From an uncultured Tateyamaria sp. (lineage in GTDB: Bacteria; Pseudomonadota; Alphaproteobacteria; Rhodobacterales; Rhodobacteraceae): a DNA stretch of 64,000 nucleotides. Shown here in pieces: positions 25,572 to 33,192 of this stretch (position 1 is the first letter of the stretch; every line of letters begins with the position of its first letter). A program made the translations under genes and the position numbers. The notes beneath the pieces are model-generated. The model saw only the letters and a program-made list of their open reading frames with translations. It was not told the origin of the DNA and did no database searches. The stretch lies in contig CANMVD010000001.1 in NCBI GenBank assembly GCA_947501275.1, positions 1,054,001 to 1,118,000 on the forward strand, in the 5' to 3' direction.

Positions 25572-26588
25572 CTATGCCTCCGTCGCGGCTGCGGAATATT
25601 GCAGCGCGTTGGTGATGAAATCAGCGGACCAGCCTGTTATTTCCGCAATCGTTTCGGCGTCGAGCCCCTGTTCGACCAGACTCTGCACCAAGTCACGTTG
25701 TGCGTTGGTCTTGGTCTCTTCGAGCAATTGGGTGCTGACGCTGCCGCCCTCGCCAAATTCAGCGCGCAATGCCGCTGACTTGGCGACGAGCACCGCTGTT
25801 TCATTGCGTGCGGTGTCAGATTGACTTTGGACGTGATGCGTCGCGTCGCGTATGCTCTTTGCGGCTCTGTCCAATATGGCCTGATGGTCCTCTATGTTTT
25901 CAAAGTAGTTGATGAATTTGCGCCCGGTGACGAGGTCGAGCAGGCTTTGCGGTTCGAAGAACTCGATAAAGGTCTTGTCGTCGCGGAGCCGGTCGGGAAA
26001 AGACTCCGCCCCGTGACTTGGTCCCACGATTGCAATTCCGCCATGACCCCGATTGTTCTGCGTGAACTCCTCGGACAGCTTTTCGTATTCCATGCGGGCA
26101 GTGAGGTAGGTTGAGCGATCTTCGGCAAAGACGGCGTAGGCGGCGCGAAACTGCGCAAGTGCAGTTTCGTAGGCTTTCAGCTCGTCCTTTACAGCGAAAT
26201 CGTAGTCCACTTTTTCGCGGACTGGATTGACGATGTGTTCCGCAATGGGGTCAACCAAATAGTCCCCAACAGCGCCAACGACGGGTTCGACCACGTGCTT
26301 TCCAACCGGCTTCACGACGTGCTCCCCAACGGCCTTGATCGTTGGGTCGACCACGTGTTCTCCAACGGGTTTCACAACGTGTTGGTCCACTGCATCAACC
26401 GCCGGCGCGACCACATGTTCGCCAACGGGCTTCACGATATGATCATCGACGGCACTGACAACGGGATCGACCACATGCTCTGCGACGGGGTCGATGACGG
26501 CTTCCTTGACCGGTTTCAAGACGGCCTTTTCGACCGGCTTGAATACCTTTTTCTTGATGAAACCGCCGATGTTACCAAACAGTCCCAT
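25572..26588 (-). CDS. Unknown protein with 20-residue tandem repeats (operon gene 2)
   Basis: 338 residues. The first 10 residues (MGLFGNIGGF) are amphipathic and are followed by a repeat region at about 12-127. From residue 31 to 110 it is four exact-length 20-residue units of the form VVKPVGEHVVDPxxxAVxxH, with a fifth partial unit after. Prolines recur at 8- and 12-residue intervals and His is frequent. The rest (130-338) is charged and helical, with a Gly-rich break at 180-195 (RGHGGIAIVGPSHG), and ends in a short helix-turn-helix-like motif (LDAETIAEITGWSADFITNAL). No signal peptide or clear membrane helix. The start codon overlaps the gene 1 stop (TGATG). Not a family I recognise. Confidence 0.7.
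   Translation of the reverse strand: MGLFGNIGGFIKKKVFKPVEKAVLKPVKEAVIDPVAEHVVDPVVSAVDDHIVKPVGEHVVAPAVDAVDQHVVKPVGEHVVDPTIKAVGEHVVKPVGKHVVEPVVGAVGDYLVDPIAEHIVNPVREKVDYDFAVKDELKAYETALAQFRAAYAVFAEDRSTYLTARMEYEKLSEEFTQNNRGHGGIAIVGPSHGAESFPDRLRDDKTFIEFFEPQSLLDLVTGRKFINYFENIEDHQAILDRAAKSIRDATHHVQSQSDTARNETAVLVAKSAALRAEFGEGGSVSTQLLEETKTNAQRDLVQSLVEQGLDAETIAEITGWSADFITNALQYSAAATEA
26259..26498 (-). repeat. Four in-frame 60-bp tandem repeats within operon gene 2
   Basis: Codes for residues 31-50, 51-70, 71-90 and 91-110 of gene 2. Each unit is exactly 60 bp and the encoded pattern is [VI]V[KD]PV[GA][EK]HVV.P...AV..[HY]. Nucleotide identity between units is high at the KPVGEHVV core (plus strand CCAACGGG or similar followed by CTTCACGA). 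A partial fifth unit runs to about 26208. A degenerate earlier unit (residues 11-30) has the same 8-residue proline spacing. Confidence 0.85.
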
Positions 26589-27661
26589 CAGTCTTCCACC
26601 AGTGCGCAGATCTTGCTGCCTTCGGTGCCTTGGATCTGCGCCTGAATGTCTGCGGCACGCAAAAGCTTGAGCCCGGTGAGGTTGGCCACCGTGCCTGCGG
26701 ACGCGCTGTTGTCGCGGCAGAAGATGCGGGCGGCAGTCGTGACTTTGCTGGCATGTTTGCCGGTTTCGACCGACGCATCAGAAAGCCGAACCTTGAGCAA
26801 TTCGAGATTGTCATCCGAAATCGCGTCGGGGTCATCCACAGTTGTGATGCCCAGCAGGCCCATCATCTGGCGCAGATCGTTTTCCATGGACGAGACACCG
26901 CCCGAAAGCGCGTCGTAGCTGTCGCGGGTTTCGTCATACCAGTTCTGGAAATTGAACACGCTGCTTTCCAGAAAATCGCGGCGGGCGATTTCGTTCTGGA
27001 TCGTGGCATAGATGCCAAGCCCCGCGCCAACCACACCGGCAACAGCGCCAACCACGCCAAGGCCTTTGAGCACGCGGGCTTTGCCCAACTTACCCAGCTT
27101 GTCCCAACGCTGTTTGGGGATCACCTGACCTTTGTAATTGGTGATCATTTTGGCCGAGTGACGGGTGAATTTGGCCTTGGACGCTTTCCAACCCTGGTAG
27201 GAGGTGTAAACGCCAACCCCAGCTGCAACACCACCTACTCCGACGCCGCCCCACATGATTGCCTGAGACATTTTTGCGGCCAGTTCGGCATTTTCGCCTT
27301 CGAGTGAGAAGAACGAGAATTCGTCTTGCAACTGGAACTCCGGCAACACAGCCTTGATGCTTTGGCTGAGTGTCGACAGCACATCCAGCGCCGAGAACAT
27401 CGCGACATAGTCGGTAAACAATGTGTTGAAACGGTCCAGCATATAGTCGTGGTGCTCGGACAGGTTTTCTCCTGCGGTCCGGTATTCATCCAGCTTCTTG
27501 GACAGCGTATCGGAAGAGGCGTCCGCAATCTGATCCATGTTGTCGACACCAGCGTCGACGTCTCCGATGCGTGTGACATCGGCAATGGGTGTGCTGGGTT
27601 CCTCGGTTGCGAGCGACAGAATTTCGGCAATATCCGACTGGTCCATGGCCAACTGGTTCAT
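26588..27661 (-). CDS. Unknown helical protein with Gly-rich hydrophobic pair (operon gene 1)
   Basis: 357 residues from ATG 27661, with AAGGAG 7 bp upstream. No signal peptide and no family I recognise. Residues 45-110 look like long helices (DTLSKKLDEYRTAGENLSEHHDYMLDRF...). Two Gly/Val/Ala-rich hydrophobic segments follow: 134-152 (AIMWGGVGVGGVAAGVGVY) and 198-221 (LKGLGVVGAVAGVVGAGLGIY), joined by a basic 45-residue linker (KASKAKFTRHSAKMITNYKG...). The C-terminal third is helical (DETRDSYDALSGGVSSMENDLRQMM). This resembles the head-hairpin arrangement of alpha-helical pore-forming proteins, by shape only. First gene of a four-gene unit with overlapping or near-overlapping frames. Confidence 0.72.
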   Translation of the reverse strand: MNQLAMDQSDIAEILSLATEEPSTPIADVTRIGDVDAGVDNMDQIADASSDTLSKKLDEYRTAGENLSEHHDYMLDRFNTLFTDYVAMFSALDVLSTLSQSIKAVLPEFQLQDEFSFFSLEGENAELAAKMSQAIMWGGVGVGGVAAGVGVYTSYQGWKASKAKFTRHSAKMITNYKGQVIPKQRWDKLGKLGKARVLKGLGVVGAVAGVVGAGLGIYATIQNEIARRDFLESSVFNFQNWYDETRDSYDALSGGVSSMENDLRQMMGLLGITTVDDPDAISDDNLELLKVRLSDASVETGKHASKVTTAARIFCRDNSASAGTVANLTGLKLLRAADIQAQIQGTEGSKICALVED

Positions 27662-27709
27662 GGGGCATCTCCTTCATAAAATGAGAGTATTTTAGGTTAA
27701 AGTGGCGGA

Positions 27710-28429
27710 TTATCCGCCGGGTCGTCGTCGTAATAGGGTAAGCGCGCCAAAGGCGAAGGCTAGCAGGGGCAGTGATGCCGGGAGTGGAACGGCAGATGGA
27801 TCCTGTGGTGGCGTTGGTGCTGAAAATGCAATGTTGTCGTAGCGGCCTGTGAGGATACGGCCATCGTTGTAGGCGTTTGTCGCGATCCCGAACAAAATAT
27901 CCTGACCGATGAAACGGGTCAGATCCACGGACACGCCGGTGTCAAAGAATGTATCACTTGGGCTTGTGGTGGTGGCGATGGCAGCGGCCACGGGGTTGCC
28001 CCCAAACGGGTCCACGCCGCCCCCACCCGTGAGCAGGGCAAAGACAGGAATGTAGTTGAAACTGGAATCGAAGATGAAAAAGGTAATGTTGTCCTGAAAC
28101 GCGCTGCCGGCTCCGATCAACTGGTCCGCACTGTCTTCGATCAGTGAGGTGTCGAAGGTCAGCAACGACGTGGCGGATGTGACCGTTGTGCTTTGCATGA
28201 TGGACGTCTGGCTTAGCCCGTCGGCAACCGACCCGGTTGTTGTCTCGAAAAACGAATTGCCGCCAGTGCTCTGCACGCCTGCGAATGTATCAAAGGGCAC
28301 GCCGCTTGGGCCCGAGATGTCTGTGGTGTAGCCGCTTAGGTCTCCGGTTTCGAAATCGCCGTTCACAACGGCGGCAGAAACAGGGCTGGCCAACAGCGCA
28401 AGCGCAAGGAAAAGGGATCGTGTCATCAC
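27710..28429 (-). CDS. Secreted VPLPA-CTERM sorted protein
   Basis: 239 residues. An N-terminal signal peptide (MMTRSLFLALALLASPVSA) is followed by a beta-rich domain beginning VVNGDFETGDLSGYTTDISG, a common opening in exported CTERM proteins. The C-terminus is a sorting tag: VPLPASLPLLAFAFGALTLLRRR, i.e. the VPLPA motif, a hydrophobic helix and an Arg cluster. Such proteins are processed by an exosortase-type system and sent to the surface or exopolymer. It lies 48 bp upstream of the four-gene unit on the same strand and may be co-transcribed; a GGCGGATTATCCGCC palindrome overlaps its stop (27705-27719). Confidence 0.85.
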   Translation of the reverse strand: MMTRSLFLALALLASPVSAAVVNGDFETGDLSGYTTDISGPSGVPFDTFAGVQSTGGNSFFETTTGSVADGLSQTSIMQSTTVTSATSLLTFDTSLIEDSADQLIGAGSAFQDNITFFIFDSSFNYIPVFALLTGGGGVDPFGGNPVAAAIATTTSPSDTFFDTGVSVDLTRFIGQDILFGIATNAYNDGRILTGRYDNIAFSAPTPPQDPSAVPLPASLPLLAFAFGALTLLRRRPGG

Positions 28430-28491
28430 GTGTGTCCAAAAATAGAGTCGATCAAATTACACTTAACGTAGGGGAACGCATGTGTGCTGGC

Positions 28492-28511
28492 AATCAGGTG
28501 ATCACCTGATT
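28492..28511. promoter_or_regulatory. Perfect 20-bp palindrome upstream of the VPLPA gene
   Basis: AATCAGGTGATCACCTGATT is fully self-complementary. It lies 63-82 bp upstream of the VPLPA start and touches the histidine kinase stop codon. It lacks a T-run on either side, which argues against a simple terminator, and has the size of a dimeric-regulator operator (LuxR-type boxes are also about 20 bp). Low certainty on function. Confidence 0.5.
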
Positions 28512-30453
28512 ATGCGCTCAGCCAGACTTGCATGACAGTTCCATTGGGTTTTTGCAGCATTGTAAACCGACCGCCATGTTCGCAAGCCAGCGCATGCACG
28601 ATCGAAAGCCCCAAGCCAGTGCCGCTGTTTGCAGGCACGTTTTGGCTCTCGTCAGGTCGGACCAGTTGTCCGGCAATTGCGGCCTGAAATGTCTCTTGGC
28701 TGAGGCCGGGGCCGGTATCGTGTACCTCGATGCGCAGACCACCATCGCGCCGTACACCCACGACCACGCCGCCATTGTCCGTCATGCGGATGGCGTTTGA
28801 CACCAGATTGGCCACGATACGCATCATAGCGAGGGGCGGTATTGTTGTTGTCAGGCTTGAGGGGATGACCGCCAGTCTCAGTCCGCGGGCTTGCGCATCT
28901 GCGATGAACATGTCGTTTACGGCCTTCAGCGTGTCCCCGATCATGGTCGGTGCAAGATCGTTTTTCTCTTTGAGCGCGTGTGTCAGTTCGTCGGACACCA
29001 GCCGTTCGAGATAAGTCAGCGTGTTTTCGACTTCGGCAATTGCGTCTGCCCCTGTGCCTTGGTCTGACAGCGAGCGTATGTTCAGTCGAAGCGCAACCAG
29101 CGGCTGGCGCAGGTCGTGCACCGTGTCTGTCAGGGATTGTCGCCGTTGCAGTCCCAGTGCTTCGGTACGTTCCATCTGGTCTTCGAGAGCGTGCAGGCGT
29201 TGCGTGAGGCTGACGGCCCGTTGCGCCTGTTCCAGCGATTGCTCCAGCGCGGTTTCATGTGCTTTTCGCAGCTGGTTGATCCGGTCCATGATCGCAAGGC
29301 CCATGAGGATCGCGTCCACCACCAGTACAGCGCGCATGGAGTCAAATTGGACTTCCTGCGAGATTTCGACCCCGAACCAGTGGCGCAAGGTCATCAGCAC
29401 ACTTGATATCAGCGCCCCGCTCCATGCAATGACGTAGAAGCGGACCTCGCGAAAGCGGGTCCGCGCGGCCAGAAACCCTGCCAAGGCGACAAGGAGTGTT
29501 GTCACCATCGCCAGTACGATCAGGTATTTCTTGATCGGTTGTGCATCGGCAAATGCTGTTGCAGCAAAGAGGGCCAGTCCGACCACACACAGGCTGAGAA
29601 GCAGACGGTCCATGAGCGGATGGTAGACTTTGGTCTGCAGGAACATGCGGGCAAAGGTAGCTGCGCTGAGGATCAGCCCAAGGCCGGTGGGCACCGTGGC
29701 GAAGGCGTTGAAGCGCGGGTTGTTCGGCCACAGATACTGAAATGTCGTGCCATCGGCATGGGCCAGAAACAGCAGGGCTGACAGCATGTAGGCACCGTAA
29801 GCGGCAAAGACGCCGCGCCGCGTTGTGACTGCCGCCAAGGACGCCCCCACAATGAGGATCGTAACCATCCCGTAGAACACAAAGTTCTTTGATGTGCGCC
29901 GGGCTGTCCAGTCGTTGAAGGCCTGTGCGGACAGAATGCGCCACGTGATTTCGGCAGAGCCACCGGAGTAGAAGGCCACATAGACGGTCGCCTGCGCACC
30001 GGGTTCGAGCCTAAAGCCGCTGGTAAGCTGCGGGTAGTCTATGGCGCGTGACGGGTAAGGGGAGGTTTCGTCCTGTTTTTCCAACTGGATCGAGGTGCCA
30101 TCCTGCCGGATCAGGTAGACCTCGAACCGCTGGAAAAAGTTCTCGTCCACGGCAAGGCGCCATGCATCCGCGTTGCTGTCGTTTCTGACATCGAACCGGA
30201 GCCAGTTCATCGCCTTGGTGTAGCCAAAATCGGCGACGTTGCCTCCGAGTGGTGTGAAGGTTTGCACGGTCATGTCCGCGAGTGTGGCCGTGCCGTGCAT
30301 GTCCTGTTTGAAGCTGACGAATGGTGCGATATCTTCCCAGTCGGTGATCTCGGATCCGAGAGTCAGGACGTTGCCTTGCTGGGCGCTGACTTGTAGCGTC
30401 ACGCAGAAGAAAACCAACAGAGCAGTTAGATGCCTGCGCAGAGGGGATGTCAC
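28510..30453 (-). CDS. 7TMR-DISM sensor histidine kinase
   Basis: Membrane histidine kinase. I prefer GTG 30453 (MTSPLRRHLTALLVFFCVTLQVSA, a signal peptide), giving 647 residues; ATG 30480 adds nine residues and would overlap the divergent regulator's start. Residues about 30-185 form the extracellular 7TMR-DISMED2-like domain, next come seven hydrophobic helices (about 190-390, with VFAAYGAYMLSALLFLAHADG), then a coiled coil, the phosphorylation helix with His in TVHDLRQPLVALRLNIRSL, and the ATPase domain with NLVSNAIRM (N box), DTGPGLS and GTGLGLSIVHAL (G boxes). The pair with the LuxR-type regulator forms a two-component system of unknown signal. Confidence 0.9.
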   Translation of the reverse strand: MTSPLRRHLTALLVFFCVTLQVSAQQGNVLTLGSEITDWEDIAPFVSFKQDMHGTATLADMTVQTFTPLGGNVADFGYTKAMNWLRFDVRNDSNADAWRLAVDENFFQRFEVYLIRQDGTSIQLEKQDETSPYPSRAIDYPQLTSGFRLEPGAQATVYVAFYSGGSAEITWRILSAQAFNDWTARRTSKNFVFYGMVTILIVGASLAAVTTRRGVFAAYGAYMLSALLFLAHADGTTFQYLWPNNPRFNAFATVPTGLGLILSAATFARMFLQTKVYHPLMDRLLLSLCVVGLALFAATAFADAQPIKKYLIVLAMVTTLLVALAGFLAARTRFREVRFYVIAWSGALISSVLMTLRHWFGVEISQEVQFDSMRAVLVVDAILMGLAIMDRINQLRKAHETALEQSLEQAQRAVSLTQRLHALEDQMERTEALGLQRRQSLTDTVHDLRQPLVALRLNIRSLSDQGTGADAIAEVENTLTYLERLVSDELTHALKEKNDLAPTMIGDTLKAVNDMFIADAQARGLRLAVIPSSLTTTIPPLAMMRIVANLVSNAIRMTDNGGVVVGVRRDGGLRIEVHDTGPGLSQETFQAAIAGQLVRPDESQNVPANSGTGLGLSIVHALACEHGGRFTMLQKPNGTVMQVWLSA

Positions 30454-30478
30454 TGAATTGACCCAAAAGACGGCCAGC

Positions 30479-31102
30479 ATGGGCGCCTGCATCTCCGTAC
30501 TTATTGCTGACGACCATGCCTTTACCCTGTTGGGCTTGCAACAAAGATTGCAATCGGATGCCCGCTTTGACGTTGTGGCGACGGCGCATGATGGTGTGGA
30601 TGCGATTGCCTTGGCGCGTACCCATGCGCCGGACGTGGCGCTGATCGATTTTGCGATGCCCGGCGCCAATGGCCTTGAGGCGCTGATCGAGATCAAGCGT
30701 TGGGCGCCTGCGACCCGTGTTGCCGTCCTGACGGCGCGTGATGACGTGGCGACCCTGACGGGTCTGAAGAACGCGGGCGCTGCTGGCGTACTGAGCAAGG
30801 CAGAATCGCCCGAGATCACGCTGGAACATGTCGCGCGCATTGGTGCGGGCAAGGTCGTTTATTCCGATGCGTTTGTGGCGTTGATCGAGACAAGTGCGTC
30901 TGCGGTCACGCTGACATCTCGTGAAACCGAAGTGTTGATCCGCGTCGCCAAGGGCATGAGCAACCCTGCTATTGCGGATGAGTTGGGCCTGTCCCCCAAA
31001 ACGGTAGAGAGTCACCGGGGTTCATTGATGCGCAAGCTGGAGGTCAACACGACCGCCACCTTGCTGTTGCGCGCCGCAAAAGAGGGCTTGATCGATTTTT
31101 AA
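30479..31102 (+). CDS. LuxR/FixJ-type response regulator
   Basis: 207 residues from ATG 30479 (MGACISVLIADDHAFTLLGLQ). The receiver domain (1-120) has DD near residues 10-11, the acceptor Asp in DVALIDFAMPGANG (about residue 54), and the switch Thr/Ala in VLTARDD. The C-terminal LuxR HTH (about 145-205) contains LTSRETEVLIRVAKGMSNPAIADELGLSPKTVESHRGSLMRKL. It is divergent from its probable kinase with only about 25 bp (or an overlap) between the starts, and its stop overlaps the convergent tctA stop. Confidence 0.92.
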   Translation: MGACISVLIADDHAFTLLGLQQRLQSDARFDVVATAHDGVDAIALARTHAPDVALIDFAMPGANGLEALIEIKRWAPATRVAVLTARDDVATLTGLKNAGAAGVLSKAESPEITLEHVARIGAGKVVYSDAFVALIETSASAVTLTSRETEVLIRVAKGMSNPAIADELGLSPKTVESHRGSLMRKLEVNTTATLLLRAAKEGLIDF

Positions 31103-32622
31103 TCTCCGTCTGCCACACCCTGCGCCCGAATGCGTGCGCGCCGGGCACGGTAGCTTGGCAGGATGATCAGGATCGCCGCAACCACCAGAAGCCCCAGTGT
31201 CATGGGCCGTTCCCAAACAAAGCTGACGCCATCATAAAGCTGCATGGCGCGGGCAAAGTTGTTTTCCAAAAGTGGCCCGAGGATGAACCCGATCAACAGC
31301 GGTGCCAGCGGATAGTCGGCAAATCGCAATATCGTGGCGCAAACCCCAAAGCCAACCAGCAGCAGCAATTCAGTCGCGTTGTTCTGCCCGATATAGGCCC
31401 CCATCAGGGTGAAGAACAAAATGAAAGGGATCAGGAAGTTCCGTGGCGCGGCCAACACTTTGGCGATGTAGGGGATCAGCGGCAAGTTGAGCATCAGCAG
31501 CACGAGGTTGCCCAGATACATAGAGATGATGACCGCCCAGAAGATTTGTGGCTCGTCCACCATCAGGCGGGGGCCGGGGCTGACATTCAGTGCGATGAGC
31601 GCACCCAACAGGATTGCTGTGGTGCCTGAACCGGGGATACCCAGCGTCAGCAGCGGCACAAAGGATCCTGTGCAGGCGGCGTTGTTCGCGCTTTCGGGGG
31701 CGGCCACGCCTTTGATCGAACCCTTGCCGAATTGGTCCTGTTCGTCCTTGGGGGCGATGTTGCGTTCAACGGCGTAGCCTAGGAACGACGCGATGGTTGC
31801 GCCCGCGCCGGGCAGGACGCCAATGAAAAATCCTTGCAGCGATTGGCGCGCAATGACAGGCGTGATCGATTTGGCCTCGGCCCTTGTGATCCGCAATTCC
31901 TTGATCTCGCTGTTTTCGCCGCCGTCCGCTGCCTTGGAGCGGTTGGGGTCGAGGATCAGGTAGATCGCTTCGGGCAGAGCGAACATAGCCATCGCGATGG
32001 TCACAAATCCAAAGCCGGATTGCAGGTCTGTGATGCCCATGGTGAAACGAGCGGAGTTGAACAACACCCCTTCCCCCACCGTTGCCATGATGAGGCCAAG
32101 CATAGTCATCAGGAGTGCTTTGCTGACTTGTCCGGTGCCTGCAAAAGCGGCAATGGCGGAGAGGCCCACAACCATCAGCGCAAAGTATTCGGCGGAGTGG
32201 AACAGCAGCGCAACTGAGGCCAGTGCGGGTGCAAAGATCAGAAGCAGGATTGCCCCGATTGTCCCACCGGCAAAGGAAGAGATGGCGGCGACGGTCAGGG
32301 CTTTGCCCGCTTTGCCCTGTCGTGTGAGCGGATAGCCGTCAAAGCTGGTAGCGACAGTCGAGGCGACCCCCGGCGCGTTGATCAGAATAGAGGACGTAGA
32401 ACCACCAAAGACGGCCCCGTAATAGACCCCGGATAGCAGGATCAGAGCGGAGGCCGCGTCGCCGATTGTGATCGCGATAGGGATCATGATGGCGATGATC
32501 GACATGGGCCCGAGGCCCGGCAGCATCCCAATGAATGTCCCGATCAGGCACCCGCCGATGACGAGCAGAATGTTGGTGAAGGTGAAGGCCGTTGAAAGCC
32601 CTAAAAGCAGTCCTTCAAGCAT
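31099..32622 (-). CDS. tctA: Tripartite tricarboxylate transporter, large permease
   Basis: 507-residue inner-membrane permease with about 11-12 helices. TctA family signatures are present: GTFIGMLPGLGPMSIIAIMIP, GVYYGAVFGGSTSSILINAPG, and in the second half GFFIGVLPGAGATIASFLGYAVE and FVPLLTLGIPGSGTTAILLGAL. It works with TctB and the periplasmic TctC to import di/tricarboxylates, driven by an ion gradient. Last gene of the acnD-prpF-rraA-tctCBA strand group; starts 1-2 bp after tctB. Confidence 0.94.
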   Translation of the reverse strand: MLEGLLLGLSTAFTFTNILLVIGGCLIGTFIGMLPGLGPMSIIAIMIPIAITIGDAASALILLSGVYYGAVFGGSTSSILINAPGVASTVATSFDGYPLTRQGKAGKALTVAAISSFAGGTIGAILLLIFAPALASVALLFHSAEYFALMVVGLSAIAAFAGTGQVSKALLMTMLGLIMATVGEGVLFNSARFTMGITDLQSGFGFVTIAMAMFALPEAIYLILDPNRSKAADGGENSEIKELRITRAEAKSITPVIARQSLQGFFIGVLPGAGATIASFLGYAVERNIAPKDEQDQFGKGSIKGVAAPESANNAACTGSFVPLLTLGIPGSGTTAILLGALIALNVSPGPRLMVDEPQIFWAVIISMYLGNLVLLMLNLPLIPYIAKVLAAPRNFLIPFILFFTLMGAYIGQNNATELLLLVGFGVCATILRFADYPLAPLLIGFILGPLLENNFARAMQLYDGVSFVWERPMTLGLLVVAAILIILPSYRARRARIRAQGVADGD

Positions 32623-32623
32623 G

Positions 32624-33115
32624 TCAGCCCCCTGTCATCATAAGTGGAAGGGGACGCAGGAAGATGCCCAGCACACTGTCAACCAGATACCAAATTCCAC
32701 CTGCAGCAATGGCACTGACGACGGCCATGACGACATAGCGCCGTTCACCCAAAGCAAAACTGCCCAGCACGAGAAAAAGGAATGTGGAGGCGAGGAACCC
32801 CAAGGGCCGCAGCAGCAGCGCATAAGCGATCATCAATCCGATCAGAATCAGCGCCTGCCCATAATTGTACTGCTTGAGATTGGAGAGTGTGATTTCCCCG
32901 GTTTTGTCCTTCTCAGGTGCCTTTTCGAGGCCCAGAACAATAATTAGGGCCAATGCGATGGCGCCAACAGACAGCACTTTGGGAAAACTCGAAGGCCAGA
33001 CCGGACTGCGTTTGAGGATGGGTGGTAAAAGATCGTCCATCGCGAAATATGCGGTGTAGCCGTATGCCAGACATATCAGCAGGATGATGAAGGCTATCCA
33101 TCTGTCGAGTGCCAT
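32624..33115 (-). CDS. tctB: Tripartite tricarboxylate transporter, small permease
   Basis: 163 residues from ATG 33115 (MALDRWIAFIILLICLAYG). Four hydrophobic helices, as usual for TctB: residues about 5-22, 48-65, 85-120 (YGQALILIGLMIAYALLLRPLGFLASTFLFLVLGSF) and 130-155. The frame extends upstream to 33319 but that part is Arg-rich noise crossing the tctC end. The protein is poorly conserved in its family; its identity rests mainly on its place between tctC and tctA. Confidence 0.85.
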   Translation of the reverse strand: MALDRWIAFIILLICLAYGYTAYFAMDDLLPPILKRSPVWPSSFPKVLSVGAIALALIIVLGLEKAPEKDKTGEITLSNLKQYNYGQALILIGLMIAYALLLRPLGFLASTFLFLVLGSFALGERRYVVMAVVSAIAAGGIWYLVDSVLGIFLRPLPLMMTGG

Positions 33116-33192
33116 CTGTGCCCCTCCCCTAGACTCTGATGCAGGGGCGCAATCTGCGCTGCGCCCCTGCGTTGTTGTGAAAAGCCAATGCC

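Noticed and set aside
26259-26498. Regular 60-bp repeats that at first look like a CRISPR array
   Set aside because: The units are contiguous with no spacers and encode an in-frame 20-residue protein repeat.
20985-28511. A complete integrative element with integrase and att sites
   Set aside because: No integrase, recombinase or second copy of the tRNA 3' end was found in the window, so only remnants are claimed.
30454-30852. N-terminal extension of the histidine kinase to 780 residues
   Set aside because: It lies opposite the response regulator's receiver domain and is Ser/Ala/Arg-rich noise; a signal peptide begins at 30453.
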